64,000 nt of DNA from Pezicula radicicola (GCA_003008705.1 PDUO01000001.1:558001-622000), one strand, 5' to 3'; shown: positions 42,601 through 56,040, counted from the stretch's first letter. The notes: generated by a model not told the origin, from the sequence alone. A program made the numbers and translations.

Positions 42601-44770
42601 ATATGTGAACGATATTGACAAGGTTGACTCAACTTTCTTGTAGTATGGATATCGATCAATATCAAGTAATATAAGTGAGTTTCAGAGGACTTTCTCATAA
42701 AAGAAACACCAGTTCTTCATACCTGATACCTCAACCTGAGGCTAAGTGCTGATTGCTTAGGGACAGAATCTCCGTCTGCGATGTGACGACTCACTGGATT
42801 CAAAGCATGGTTGGGAGCTATGTTGTCTCGAACGCTGCAGCTGCTCTATGACCAAGTGGTAATACTGTAAACTTGCAAGCGCCTCGTTGGCAGTTTCACT
42901 GCTAGCCCCATATTCCTACACCTTTGGTCAACCTTTTATGACGGTCCTCTCCGTCCATTGATAGGAGTCTGCCAGCAAGCAGCAACCCTAACTGTCTAAA
43001 CCAAGGCCTTCCAACCCAACACTAGATGCCTTTGGACATGGGGTATACTGTAATTTATCCTTCAAAATTCCAAATAGCCACTTATTCAGGCCATGCAAAG
43101 TGCTTCAGGTAAATTCGGCATCGACACTTCTCATATAGATAGTCGCGATGCCAGTCGGTCACGTTACTTATAGGTACATCGCTCCCTTGTGCAATGCTAA
43201 TTGAACTCGCTGTTAATGCTTTTTATGAAGGATCGACACATCTTCATTTATAATATCATTTGTGCTGGAGGTTGGCGAGCTCTTCTTCCTTATCTAGCAT
43301 GTAGTTGTCCCATGGCCTTGCAGTGGACCGTCTTTGTCGGTGACGAAACTGATGAAGCACGCTTGTTCTTTATCCTGCTGTTATCTCTTGACTCGGTCCT
43401 GCTGATCCTTCTGGGAATTCCTACAGGACATTGATATGTTGTCTGTCTATGATTTGTCCTAAATTGGCATCCCGTATGCCTGATCAGCTTGGAACAGATC
43501 TTACGGACATCGCGGACATGGCAATGCGCGGGTATCGTAACGAACGACCCCTCAAGGCGCGATAATTGAACATTGACTCATACCTGAAAGTCTTGACGAC
43601 GTAGAGTTCCCAGGAGTGCGACTTGAGTGAGCTGGATTATGGAGTCTACAATTAGAGACGGCGAATTTGGAGCTGGAGAAAGCATCTCGAAAGCTGAGGT
43701 ATTCCAAATCCAGGAGCTGTCGTTCCATCATAATCCGCTTGATCAAAGAGATCTTGCTGATTGGATCGCGGAACAGCAGATGTGTAACCTTGGCATGGAG
43801 TTTTCAGTGGGAGACAACGACGACGGATAGGATTGCTAGCTTGTTTCATTAGGAAGTTACAGCATTGCTTCTGTTAGCAACTGCGCTAGAATCAGTAATG
43901 TTAATATAGATGAGAAGACACCCATACCGATTGTTTAGAGAATGTGCTGGTGTTGTGATGTTGAAAGATCTAGCTTGTGGTGTGAAAAACTCAAAATAAG
44001 GAAGATTACTCGAGTCACCCCTCTAATTTTAGAGCAAACTGGCCTAATCACTAAGTACTAGGAGGCTGTAAGATTTCCTTATACAGTCCTACAGCTATGG
44101 GTCTAAATTAGCTAGGCCATTTTAATATAGCTCTTTATACCTACCTACATTACTTTTCTCTAATAGTGTCAATATGCCAGACTCCAGTAAGGTAACCTTA
44201 CCCCTTTCTGTGGCACTTTACCGCGATTGGTGTATCAAGCGACTGCGCTAAAAACCCACCCTTGACACCGTACAATTTCTTCGATTCCTACCTTAGGCAA
44301 GAACCAAGAGCCAGCTTACCTGTGTGCATCAAGCAACTTTCAGGTATGTCATATTCTTTATAGGCCTCATGTCTCTGGTAGTTTGCCATGCTCAATGAAG
44401 AAACTCTTCTGCTCTTTGCTATGAGCGTAGATGGCCTAGCATTTAGAAACAACGCCAGCAAAGATTTGAGCCTAGCACATCACCAATAGCATCGTCAATA
44501 TCCAGTTCTTCATATTTCCATTGCCTAGAGCATTGATATCTATACTAAGACTTCAATCCATGAGCAAAGTAAGGAGTATGCTCTAGGTAGTGGATTTAAC
44601 TAGTAAGAGCAAGTGTTCTCGAGTGAATTTATGCTTATATTCCATCATTCAGATGCTGGTTCACGCATTTTAGCGAAAGGTCGCTTTTTCCCTTTCCATA
44701 TTGCATATATCTCCTTATATTGTCACCTTTGGATTCTTGGCCAAAGCTAACATCTCGTTCAGATCCAACA
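39666..44770. other. 5.1-kb stretch without a recognisable gene
   Basis: Lies between the divergent CCCH and dihydroorotase genes. 39666-40000 is likely the promoter and leader of the CCCH gene. 40430-41020 holds degenerate ~100-bp repeats (listed separately). From 41260 to 43850 several 60-100-codon frames occur on both strands, but none shows a family motif, and breaks between them suggest decayed sequence. 44200-44770 is the dihydroorotase promoter. Confidence 0.5.
40431..41020 (+). repeat. Degenerate ~100-bp tandem repeat units
   Basis: About six diverged units, starting near 40433, 40563, 40665, 40757, 40853 and 40985. Each begins with a form of CGAGACGGTT or GAAACGATT and continues after about 20 bases with a form of AGTCTGGCTTGG. 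Spacing is 92-132 bp. GTCGAGACGGT is exact at 40563 and 40853. Confidence 0.45.
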
Positions 44771-46604
44771 ATGTCTCTTGCTACCAAATTCGATGGCCTG
44801 GAGCTTCCAGCGAGCGCAGACTTCCATGTGCATTTGCGCGATGGCGCCATGATGAGGGCAGTCGTTCCTACTATTCGCCAGGGTGGTGTTGATGCAGTCT
44901 ACGTAAGTAAATGAGAGGAGAGAGATCGATATCTCTATCGTCATCCCAGTGCTGAAACCTACAGGTTATGCCCAATCTCGTTCCCCCGATCACAACAGTG
45001 GCTAGCGCACTCGCATATAAAGCTCGGTTGCAGGCCATAGACTCGAGCGTAAACTATATAATTAGTCTCTACCTACATGAAAGTATCACTCCCGCTGTTG
45101 TGCGGGAAGCGAAGGCTGCTGGTATTTCTTTCTCCATTTTTTTATTATCTCTCGCATCTCTTGCTTCTAATTGTTGTTCATTTGTAGGAATTTCTGGTAT
45201 CAAGTCCTATCCAGCTGGAGTAACAACAAACTCGAGCTCTGGCGTAATTTCTTACGAGCCTTTCTATCCCGGTATTTCCACAGTCTTGTCTGACGATTAA
45301 GTACGGCGTTAACAGCATAATTAGTATTCGAGGCAATGCAAGAATGTGGCCTTGTACTGAATCTCCATGGCGAAGTTCGTAAAGCTGGTTTACTTTCTCC
45401 ATTTTACAGATTGATTTAGCTCCGCGAATATGTCACTCTCAGTACATATTTTGTAGTCCTAAATCACACCCTAGTCCTTCTAAAGCATTATGGGGAAAAA
45501 AGCAATGCTAACACTGCATTCCTGAGCAGTGTCCCTCCGATCACGCGAAAGACATCACCATCCTCACCGCGGAGTCAGCCTTCATTCCAACTTTTCTCAG
45601 CATACACTCCAAATTCCCAAAAGTAAGTGAAGTGCCACCTCAATTGTTGAACCAGTGTTTTTCTATGGGTCGATGCTAACAACCTTTACAACTACAGCTA
45701 AAGATTGTGCTCGAGCACTGCACAACCGCGGCAGCCATTGCTGCTGTCAAGCAGTGCGGACCCACTGTCGTAGGAACTATCACAGCGCACCATCTATTTC
45801 TTACCATTGATGACTGGGCTGACGATCCATTCTGTTTCTGCAAGCCAGTACGTACTCATTCCTCGTGCATATTAGAGACGCACTCTCTTCGTATCCGAAA
45901 TAAATGGCCGAAATGGGCAAAGACCACAACGCCAGAACACCTACCAATAAATCTTCTTTACAATTCAATATGCCTCCAATCCGAAGGTTAAAAAGATAAA
46001 CCATTACCTAGTTATTTAGTTGGTTAATTATCTATATATTGGATATTGTGGTCTATGTCAATTTCGGCCACTTATTTCAGACACGAAGAGGCACCTTCTT
46101 CAGATTCACTAATCTTCCTCACCTTGATACGATCAAGCAAACAAACAGACAAGTAGGAAAACTAACATTCCCTCCTCCTCGTCACAGGTTGCGAAACTCC
46201 CTAGCGATCGGGAAGCCCTCATCACTGCAGCAGTAACCAGCACAGGCAAATTCTTTCTCGGAAGTGACTCGGCACCACACGATATAAGCGCCAAAACCGG
46301 AGGTAATGCATCGCGAAAGACATCAGCAGGCGTCTATACCCAGCCCAATGTTACATCTTATGTCATCGATGCTTTCGAAGAGGCTATCAAGAGGAATGTG
46401 ATTACCGAGGAAGCTGTTACAAAGGATGTGCTAGTTGGATTCTTGGGAGGCTTTGGAAGAGAGTTTTATGGTGTAGAGGCTAGTAAGGAGAAGATTGTTT
46501 TGAGGAAAGGGACTGAGGTTATTAGAGAGAGTGTTAAGGGGGAGGGCGTTGAGGTTGTGCCTTTCCGAAAGGGGAAGGCTACTTGGAGTGTTGAGTGGAA
46601 GTGA
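44771..46604 (+). CDS. URA4: Dihydroorotase (homodimeric type, pyrimidine synthesis)
   Basis: Seven exons: 44771-44902, 44965-45121, 45188-45271, 45325-45374, 45530-45622, 45698-45847 and 46188-46604, 360 aa. It closes carbamoyl-aspartate to dihydroorotate, the third step of UMP synthesis, in the cytosol. All zinc-site residues are present: HVH in DFHVHLRDG, the carboxylated Lys in GIKSYPAG, His in LNLHGE, His in LEHCTT, and Asp in GSDSAPHD. Two introns are odd: 45375-45529 (155 nt, donor GTTCGT, joins HGE to CPSD where relatives have a Val), and 45848-46187 (340 nt). The first of these joins is the least certain part of the model. Confidence 0.93.
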
Positions 46605-47446
46605 GACTAAGTACGCTTCACTTGTTTTCAGCTATTTGACGTAAAACTCGTCTTTAGAAACTGGAAAACTTTCTATGGAATACAAGCACTACTACATGAC
46701 TAGTCACTTATTACTAGTCACTTATCACCTATTTGATTTGAGTATCCAACATATTTGAGCAACTCACTTAATCTCGGTATCCGATTTAAAGCTTGTATAT
46801 TAGAAAGAGCTAGGACTAGCTACTTATCTAATTGCTTCATCTACTTTCTATACACTACTTACTATAATGAATTGAGTAAGCTTACCTTAAATTAAGTGAA
46901 CTCATTCTTCCACTCTTTGTCCTTTGTTTCTATTTCTCCCTTTTCTAACCTTTTAAACTTACTAGGTACTTAACTGTAATACACCTACTATATGCTCACT
47001 ATACACCCAGTAAACCTTGCTTACATAGTGTTGATTTTCATACGCTATAGATTGTAAGTAAGATTCGCTATTATTGTTCTTGTTTCTACAATATAGCGAC
47101 TATTTTTTCAAAAGATGCGTGGGCCGCTAAGGTTTGTGAGTAGGTAAACAAACGACAAAGATGATTTTCGGACTCAAAGGCAGAAAGAAGCATTAGAGAA
47201 AGACTCAGGAAGACTCAGTTCATTCTATGTGATATTTGCAATAGAAGCTACAGTATGTCTCTCTCGGTTTCGTAAAGGGTGCGTAAAAATCATCGCATCC
47301 ACCTCTGAAGTTCCTTCTAATACGCCATACAACCATTAAAAGCAATCCTCTCTACGCCCCCAGAAGCACCGGCCCAGGAATTTTGCCCAATACAATGTAA
47401 AGTGGAAAGAAGTCATTCATCAATAATCAAACAAATAATGTGTCGT
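46605..47446. other. Intergenic between convergent genes
   Basis: AT-rich. Around 46730-46800 there are diverged copies of the TTGATTTGAGTA motif of the 36.6-kb minisatellite. No gene seen. Confidence 0.6.
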
Positions 47447-50400
47447 TCACTTCTTCTTTCCCTTGCCCTTAGCCTTACTCTTTGGAGCTGGGGCTTCGGA
47501 CTGAACACTCGAGGCCCGGGACGATGGAGCTGCAGATGTGGCCTTGCTTGCACCTGCGGATTTAACGTTGTCGAGAGCCTTGTTCTGAGGTAAAATTAGC
47601 ATCCAGACATAAAAAGGGACAAAATAGTTGGGCAATATCTTACCTTGACGCCGTTTTTGGCTTTCTTCTTGGATGGTGCCATTCCAAGAACACTATCCTC
47701 ATCATTTTCGTCGTCCTCCAGCTCCCGCTTGCCTTTGCCGTTGGTTGTCCCGTTGGTTCCCTTTTCTTTTGCAGCCGCGGGATCCTCAAACTCTCTAGCT
47801 ACAGTAGTGAGAAGAGTAGTACATCGTCTGCTGATCTCAATCGGCGTTCGGCTCAAGAAGAACCAATCGAAGCGGAAGAGAGGACTTTCTCGGATCTCAT
47901 CGCGGATGCGTTCAAAAATACCCTCGCTATCGACGCCGAATTTGTCCAAAAGTACAAGCAAGAAGCGATCCTCCTCTTCAGTGTAGACTTTCTTATTTGT
48001 AGTTGAAACCGAATAGTTTATCTTCAGCTGCTGCAATGGAACACGGTACTGTGCCATCTTCTTTCGCAACATCTTCCGCTGATGGTCGATCTTACGAGTC
48101 TTCTCCTCTCCAGCCTCAATTAAACTGATATACTTGGAGTAATCAGCGATCTCCGTGTAACGAGCCCAGAAGACCTTTGCGTAAGCCTTGATCTCATCAG
48201 TAGACTTGCTGTCGACTTCCGTCGCAATCTGTTCGTAGTCCTTTCGTCCATACTTAGCAGAGCCATTTATAAATTGCTGGAAGTCTCGTCGATTCCAGTC
48301 TGCGAAGCCTTGAGTTGATAGTCGCTGCTTCTCTTCCTGTTCTTCTTCTGTCAAGGGCGTGGCATTGTCTATCTCCTCTTGGTCCAATGCACGTTCGGCC
48401 TCCCTGTCTGACAGTTCTTCGTCTGCACCTTCTGGGAGAGGAACTTTGTAACCGATCTCCTTGCGATGGAATGCAGTCTCGCGGTCTTGCAAATCTCGAA
48501 GCATACCCGGGAAGAACTGGTAGTCGTGGACAGTAACTTGCTTTGGAGCACGTGGAGCTTTAGGCTTGGGGTCTGCAACGCGACCACCTGTGGACAAAGC
48601 CTGCTTATAATACTTGTCCATAGAGTATGACTGCTCCTTACGTTCACGTTTGGCGGGGTTAATCCAGTTTATACCGATCTCTTTCTTCTTGTTGGTGAAA
48701 TCCTGGCCGTTCCACTCATATGCAGATTCTGAGGTGAACTTCTGTAGGTCATCGATTCCAAGTTGGTCGTATCGAGCGTTGAGCTCCGCAGTACGCTTCT
48801 CGCCATGTCTAAGGATCTCATCAATATCATCGTCGTTGAGATCGGCACCTTTCTGTGCAAGAGTACCGGTAGGCCCATTGCTTTGGAAAACTTTCTCGGC
48901 ACCATGCTGTATCATGTTGAGCAGCTCGTCTTTGTTGGCGGCAGCCTTTGCCGCAATTTGAGCGCGACCTTGTTGTATAACCAATTGATCAAGACGTAGC
49001 TTTTGAGCGGCACGTTCCAAGACCTTCTCCTCAATGGCATTTTCGGTGACGAATCTGTAAACAACTACCTGCTTCTTCTGTCCAATTCTATGAGCACGAT
49101 CCATAGCTTGGAGATCTGCTTGTGGATTCCAGTCACTGTCGTAGAGTACAACGATATCTGCACTGGTCAAGTTGATACCGAGACCTCCAGCGCGGGTCGT
49201 GAGAAGGAAAACAAACTTTTCAGAACCCTCTTTGTTGTACTCGTCAATAGCAGCAATACGGTCCTCGTGTGCAGTACCACCGTCGATTCGGCAGTACTTG
49301 AAATCACGGAAGACGCAATAATCTTCAAGTATGTCCAACAATCTGCTCATCTGAGAAAATATCAAAACTCGACTACCTTGCTTCTTTAGGCGAACTAGTA
49401 GTCTGTCAAGCATAACCATCTTGCCGGCATTGAAGACTAAATGCTCATCGGTTGTATAGGGTGGCCCAGGTTCGGCACCCTCGAAAAGATACGGATGATT
49501 GCAACACTTTCGAAGTTGCATGACGATGTTCAAGAGCCGGGTTTTTGACTCGCGCTTTCCTCCAGCACCATTTACAGCATCAATGTCCTTCTCCAAAATT
49601 TTCTTGTACCACTTTACCTGCATGTCAGACATGCCGATGTAGAGGTTGACTTCTTTCTTCGGCAACAAGCTCTTCTCCACGTCAGCCTTGACGCGTCGGA
49701 GTAAGAAAGGTCGGAGGACGCGATGAAGTTGTTGGACGACGGTATCCTGGTCTTCTCCCTGGCCTGAGAACCATTGGTCGAAGGCCTCAGCCTCACCGAA
49801 GACATCTGGTAATAGGAAATTGAGCAAGGCCCAAAGCTCGTGTAAGTTGTTCTGAAGAGGAGTACCGGTGATCAGAAGACGGTTTCGAGAGTTGAACACA
49901 CGGATAACCTGCGCCAGAGATGACTCCTCATTCTTGATGCGGTGTGCCTCATCAATGATGATATATTCCCATGCAAACTTCTTGAGGTGAGCCTTTTCAC
50001 GGAGAATCATCTCATAACTAGTGATGCAAACGTCAAACTTCTCATCAACTAAACGCTCATTGATCAGCGCATGACGCTCTTCCTTTGCTCCCTGGAGGAC
50101 CAGGACATTAACCTCAGGTGTCCAGTTGTTGAATTCTCTCTTCCAATTGTCGAGGGTAGATTTTGGAACAACTACCAGATGTGGTCCGGTGATGCCCATA
50201 ATATGTCTCAGGTAGCCCAGGAATGAAATGGTCTGCAGCGTCTTTCCGAGGCCCATCTCGTCTGCAAGGATACCGGAGATACCATTCTCATGGAGAGAAA
50301 TAAGCCAATTCAGGCCCGCCACCTGGTAGTCGCGCATGGTTCCGTTAATGAAGCCTGGCGACTCACGGAATACTGTCTCGGCGGATCCTCCAGCCTTCTC

Positions 50401-51074
50401 GTCCTTCAAGAGCTCAGCGTCTTCCTCTGCCTCTGTTCTACGACCTCGTCCAGCCGCTGCACCCCCCTTCCTGTCAACTCCTTTCTTTGTTTTTGCAGCC
50501 TCTGCATTCTGGCGATCAATCTCGTGCATGATCTCCTTGATTCGTGGATTAGGGTTCGTGTCAATAAAATGTCGGAAGAGATCTGTCAGGCCCAATAAAT
50601 ATCTAAATCGTCGAATAGAGTCGTCCTCCTATTAATCGAACCATATTAGTACACCGCATTCAGACCCAAATAGTATCCCTTGGACTGTTACCCACCTTTG
50701 ATTCTCCCAGTCTGTCATGTTTCTTGCCAAACACACTTCTACGTAACTGCGTCGCTTCTGACCTACGCTTCCTACCATCAGCAGTGAGTGGTTCGCCTAC
50801 AACACTACTGGCTGTTGTGTTTGGGTTTGTGTCTGAGTCCTCAGTGTAATCTGGAGTCGCGTCGACTTCCTATAGCGCAATGTCAGCCTCCCTGATTCTT
50901 CATATACTTTAACATAAAAAAAGAGGTAGGTATGTGTAGGCGCAAGGGTTAGATGTCAAATGACTTGGAAGAGCTTACCATTGGGTCAACTGGAAGTTGT
51001 TCGACATCTGAATCGGCTGCCATCGATAAATCGGAGGCGCTGCCGCTGTCACGGTTGGGGCGTGTTGGGCCCAT
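47447..51074 (-). CDS. ISWI-type chromatin-remodelling ATPase
   Basis: Four exons: 51074-50979, 50869-50696, 50628-47644 and 47584-47447, 1130 aa, the usual ISWI length. The SNF2 ATPase has motif [10 protein letters not shown] (near residue 215), motif II DEAH in [11 protein letters not shown], and the C-terminal helicase lobe with [13 protein letters not shown] and DRAHRIGQ. After it come the HAND-SANT-SLIDE modules: [25 protein letters not shown] for SANT and [16 protein letters not shown] with [15 protein letters not shown] for SLIDE. It slides nucleosomes in the nucleus as the motor of ISW complexes. The last exon is a Lys/Ala/Ser-rich tail. Whether it is the ISW1 or ISW2 orthologue was not decided. 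Confidence 0.97.
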
Positions 51075-51656
51075 CTTCAATGGACTTTCTCTTTCAAGAA
51101 CCCTCAACGGGACTTAATAGCCTCCCAAGTAATTCCTCTGGCACTTAATGCAGTTGTCGAAGTACTGGATCGCGTTCGTGGGTCGCGTCGGCGATGGAAC
51201 AGCCTCTGTATGCGGAGGTTGTGGACAGGTCGTGAGCTTGGTAAGTAGAGTGTGTACTCTTGGGCGCGTCTTGATGAGAATGAGTTCGCGAGGAGGAACT
51301 TTGGCGCTAAGGCCTCGCTAGTCGCATGCTCTTAAAGTATTTCGGATTAACTTGGGTCCGGCGGCCCCTTGCGCTTGCGGATAAGTAGATTCACGATGAT
51401 TCCCCGTTGGGACAAAGCAAGAAACAGTCACGCACGTTCCGTCAACTATCTTCAAAGCCAGGTCGGGACTCGAGAAGTACGACTTCGAAGTAACAGCACC
51501 TTAGTCTTGCTTTTTTTTCCCCATACATTATTCTCAGTACACCCATCCACAGCAGGTGCGTTGCTCAAATATATAGTCTGGCGGTTGTCCTTGCTTGGAT
51601 TTAATTAACTCGTTACCGCCCGCAGTTTCTATCCTCATTCCCTCGACGAACAAACC
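51075..51656. promoter_or_regulatory. Divergent promoter of the ISWI gene and its neighbour
   Basis: 582 bp between divergent genes. It holds two CGCGTC blocks (51185-51275) and a T8 run near 51510. No TATA box was evident, as is common for housekeeping genes. Confidence 0.4.
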
Positions 51657-52484
51657 ATGGATTCCATGCGGAGTCTGAATACATCTCTTCCTGGGACTTC
51701 ACCTTCGAAAAATCACACTGTTGAACCACCGGAAGAACTTCTACAGGCATTCAAAACTGCTGCATTATCAGTGACGAAACTCTACAAGACTGCGGCGGCA
51801 GACCAAGGAAAGGCACGATCAGAAGGCTATCAGGATGCGCTGGACGATCTATTGCTATACCTAGACAAAGAAAACATTGGGTTGAGCGATGGCGAAGGGT
51901 GGAAGATCCGGAGATGGGCCACAGAGAGACTAGATGGCCGAGGCTCGGTCCCCCCTGTGGAGGAGGAGGAGGAGGTTTCCGAGAAGGTAGACCGCGGATC
52001 ATCACCAGTCCTTCAACAATCCCAAAGTGCTACACGAGTACCATCATCGACATCAAAGACGACGAGAACAGCGTCACCAGTACGGATGGAGTCAGCCCCA
52101 CCAATGGTGGTTCAACCAAGCGTCAGCGAGCCGACTATGAATATCATCCCTCCTCAAGGCTCATTCACTTTCCGATCCTCACACGCTTATCCACAAGATG
52201 CGGACATGGGACTCTCCGATTTGGATCTTTCAGATAACAAGACCCAAAATCACGAGGCATCACATGTTATAAATCAAACGCCTGGCATTACAATTACACG
52301 CCCACCCAGGACAAATTTTCGACACAACCAATCCACGCGAACATCTAGAGCCTCGGGTACGATAGGTAGAGGTGCTGGGCAGAAGCGCAAGATAGATTTG
52401 GGAGAATTTTTTGATCTTGGGAATTTAGGGAAAGATGGTTTTGGTGGTTCTGGTGGGGGTCCAAAGCGGGGCAGATTTGCTTGA
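51657..52484 (+). CDS. Conserved protein, possibly HAPSTR1/TAPR1-like
   Basis: A single exon, 275 aa. The conserved part is residues ~28-95: LLQAFKTAALSVTKLYKTAA, then GYQDALDDLLLYL and GWKIRRWATERLDG. The F-x3-A-x-SVT-x-LYK pattern, the GYQ-x-AL step and a basic end recall the human stress regulator C16orf72 (HAPSTR1/TAPR1-like domain); this is from memory and only moderately secure. The rest is disordered, Ser/Thr/Pro-rich, with a C-terminal QKRKIDLGEFFDLGNLG segment followed by GGSGGGPKRGRF, a Gly/Arg tail that could bind RNA or act in nuclear import. Confidence 0.85.
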   Translation: MDSMRSLNTSLPGTSPSKNHTVEPPEELLQAFKTAALSVTKLYKTAAADQGKARSEGYQDALDDLLLYLDKENIGLSDGEGWKIRRWATERLDGRGSVPPVEEEEEVSEKVDRGSSPVLQQSQSATRVPSSTSKTTRTASPVRMESAPPMVVQPSVSEPTMNIIPPQGSFTFRSSHAYPQDADMGLSDLDLSDNKTQNHEASHVINQTPGITITRPPRTNFRHNQSTRTSRASGTIGRGAGQKRKIDLGEFFDLGNLGKDGFGGSGGGPKRGRFA

Positions 52485-55400
52485 GCAGCCGAAAGTTTTT
52501 TCGAGTCGAATAATCTATACCCTTCCATTCTACAACAGAATGAGGACACACATCATCAGCCTTCGGGGCTACGTGCATCAGCGAACGGCGTACATAGCGA
52601 TCGTAATTCTGCGATATTCACAATGCATTTGAAGGAGCTTTGGGGGTCAATCTGGAGCGGCATGGAACCTGGATGGTTATGATGGATGGGGGAAATGTGG
52701 ATCTGGGGCATCTTAGGACGGCGGCAGACTCCTTTTGTAATAACTTCGTTGGGAGCATGTGTCTCTAGGCGTTGATATTTAGTGTATGCCAAGAGGGCAT
52801 AATACGAATTGGCTGAGTTAAGCCTGCCAACCTTATTTTACCAATGAGAATAAGACTTTATGAAGGTAGATGATAATACTAGACAAAGTATATTGCGCAT
52901 TAGAATTTGAATATATTTCTAATGTGAAACTATGAGTTCCTAAAAAGTGTTCTCATTTACAATACTCGACAGCTACTGTTGTGTCCCAAGCCATGGACAA
53001 AACTTCAGGACAAATCACCCTAAAGTTTACCATTGTGACGTTCGCAAGGAAACTTCGCTCCCTTACTATTGTCACTTGGCCCCAATCTGCAATATGAGTA
53101 AGTAACTAGGGAGGAGGACGCCAAGTGGTCTCGACATCCATTGACCTACACCTACCTAACATTAATGCCCTCGAGCATCTTTCTCGTTATTAATTTACGT
53201 TGTTGATTCCCTTGTAAGATATCATTTTGAATACATAGCTGCCCGTCTATCGGAGTAATTCACTTGAAATGTAGCAAATCCCCTGTCAAAATGATATCTT
53301 AAATAGCAATTTGTACGGTAGCATTCATGGCTCTGTTATGTACTGGATGGAGAAAAAGTCCAAAGTTCATGTATGCTTTCGACCAACTTGTGAAACCGTC
53401 TTGTAATCGAGGTAAAAGAAAAAGTTAAAGTGATATCTTACTGAGATATTCTCATCATTTAAGGTACGGAGTTGACAAGACTACATATAATCCTCCTTCA
53501 ATAATGTATATGAAGGGGTTAAAGTGACATGTCAGTTGAGACTGCTCGGCTCTGACAAAGTGTCTCCTCATGAGGCTTGTGTAACCATAAGCACCTTGTA
53601 CTTCGTCATCTTACAGACGGGACAGTCGTACGAGACCGCTGTTTTCAAGTGAAATGAGAACCGTTCCGTTCACAATTCATTCTCCATCCTCACATACCAA
53701 AAGACACAAACGTTTGCAAAGCAATACTTCGTACTTACCTTCTTCAAATCCACCTTCAAATCCATCCACCCGGCCACCAGATGTAGCTTCATCACATCAA
53801 GGCACGAATGAGAACCGTTACCAGAGACACAAAAAGCACGCGACTAAGAAAGGAACGAACTCTGCAAAAGTAACACTCTGCCCCAAGCTATCGAGTATAA
53901 ATCAAGTCGAATTTCGTCACAACCAATTCGTCAGCACATAATGTTCATAGCAGAGACATACCCACGCGGCGAGGCCATTTGCCATTTGCCATTTGTCTTC
54001 GACATCATCAGCCCCCAAAGGTGAGGTGGTTGCGGCGAATTATCATCTGAACAACAAACAAACCTTGAATGGGATACAAGTGTCGAAGGCAAGACATCAC
54101 ACCCAAGCTGACCCCCCATGTGTCGGCATATCGGAACATTCTAAGCGCACAACACAATACGCCAGTTCTCCCAAGTATCGTGAGGGAACCTCGAGCTTGC
54201 TTGCATCGGGGAGTTTGCCTGGGTGCAAAGAGGTACATCGCATGACATATAGCGTCATTGGGTTCCAAAATAGAAGCAACAATATTGAGGGGATGAAGAA
54301 CAGGAAATTTATTGAATCTTGATCTCTGATAACGATCATCAGGACGAGTGGCAAAGCGACATGATGCATGTTCCAAAGATGAAGAATACAGGTTTACATC
54401 GAGCTCTTTCCATTTGGCGGGTGATGGTGGGTGTTTCAACTGATATCCATCCATGATAACGAAACAGGATAGCAGGAAAATCCTCCACAACGGGTTCTGA
54501 TTTAAGTACACGTCTTATTTCATGCGTGACGAGGAACAGGCCGCTGCGGAATATTTGATAAAGGCCCGGAGTAAGTGAGGCTTACCTTGTTATGGACAAC
54601 GTTCCGCTCGATTTGGTGCAGGTCTGCTGGGTGGATGCTTGTTTGAGCGTTCGCTGCCAAAGCTGAATTTCGAGGGGTTGATGGGTTGATGGGTTGATGG
54701 TTGCGATAGAGGGGTTACTTATTACAGTATCATTCCCATCGGTCACGATGACGTACTGAATTGGCAAAGATTGTGGAAAGTTTCATTAATCAACACAACA
54801 CGGTGAGTTTATCAGTGCGGCACTGAGTATAGTACCATGCTGTTGTTGTTCGGCGTATGGAATTAATTGTGCTTTCGTACTCTGTACTCGTGCTCTAGTA
54901 TTATTACTGTCGTGCAGAAAGTCTGATGGACAGGCGAAGCTTGTTATTGATAACATGGCCAAATTATTGTGTGATTCTCTGTTTATCAGTTTGATTTCCT
55001 TATCACACAGCCTGTTTTACATGGATCAAGCTTCCGAAATGCGAATGGTCCGATTTCATCGGCTGCAGTGGATGTCTAAAGCGGCGCACAGATATCGAGT
55101 CTCGGTTGAAAGCTCACGCCGTCGCTACCAATTCACCAGTGATGGATTTGGTGTGCCAAGCAGGGAAAGTGCCGACGTCAGGAAAGATCAAGGCTGCCAT
55201 CACTAAGTATAAGTGTGGAATTCTCGCCTCAGCTGAGTGAAGTGTGTAAAAATATAGAAGTCTGGTACAATGCAAAAAAAAAAAGACGCTGTATTTACTG
55301 CAAGGTACTACGGTACTGGAAGCATTAGGAGCGCTGCTTTCCGCTAGACGGCGGCCCCTGTGTGATGTGCCGGAGCTACCCTTTGACATCATCCTTCGTC

Positions 55401-56040
55401 CTTATTGTTTGTGCAGCAGCGTTTTAAGCGTCCTGCGGCTGTATCCTATCAGATCTGCTTGACTACTTATCGCGAAGCACTAGAAGCAGGTCAACCAGGC
55501 AAGGTTTGCCTCCTGAGACACGACACACACACAAAGTAGGCACCATCGGATGCCATTTTTCACCTCTCTCCCACCAAAGTGGAGCTGCCACTGGCGCGTG
55601 GAGGTGCCATTCGTCCCAAGAGAGGGAGCACCCCCGCCTCACAGCCAATTGCACGGCCATTCCAAACAAGCTTCACCAGCTCAACTTCCTGCCGCAGCTC
55701 AGAGATGACGCCTCGGTGCCTCCCCGTCCTGGCTGAGCTAACTCTACCTACCTAGTGACTCTGTACCTAGTTTATTATGATGGCACTAGTCTGAACCCCA
55801 AACGCAGACCTGGCAATGGTAATGGAAGCATGGAAGCTGCAGGCCTGATCTGAGCTTCCTGCTGTATGAGGTAGGTAGGTAAGGTACACGGCCCGGAGGT
55901 ATATATAACAGGACCTTCTCTGCCTTCTCATCCATCCTCTTCTCATACCATTTCTCTCTCCTACTCCTACTCCTCAACCTACGTTGATCACTTACACAGC
56001 ATATATACCTTGCACACACATTTTATATTTCACTATCAAT
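52485..56040. other. 3.6-kb stretch without a recognisable gene
   Basis: Several frames (for example 54008-54511 minus, 53654-53941 plus) lack family motifs and good splice context. Small tandem repeats occur: CCATTTG three times at 53974-53995 and GGGTTGAT about three times at 54675-54702. The last 250 bp are the aspartic protease promoter. Confidence 0.5.
55900..55982 (+). promoter_or_regulatory. TATA box and pyrimidine tract of the aspartic protease gene
   Basis: TATATATAA at 55900-55908, 133 bp before the ATG, followed by a CT-rich tract at about 55913-55982. This is the classic layout of a strongly expressed fungal promoter. Confidence 0.65.

Noticed and set aside
41940..42601. Two basic open frames that might be a decayed zinc-finger or reverse-transcriptase gene
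   Set aside because: No Cys/His spacing or polymerase motif could be confirmed on either strand.
54008..54511. A 167-codon minus-strand open frame
   Set aside because: No family motif, unusual composition, and it overlaps equally long frames on the other strand.
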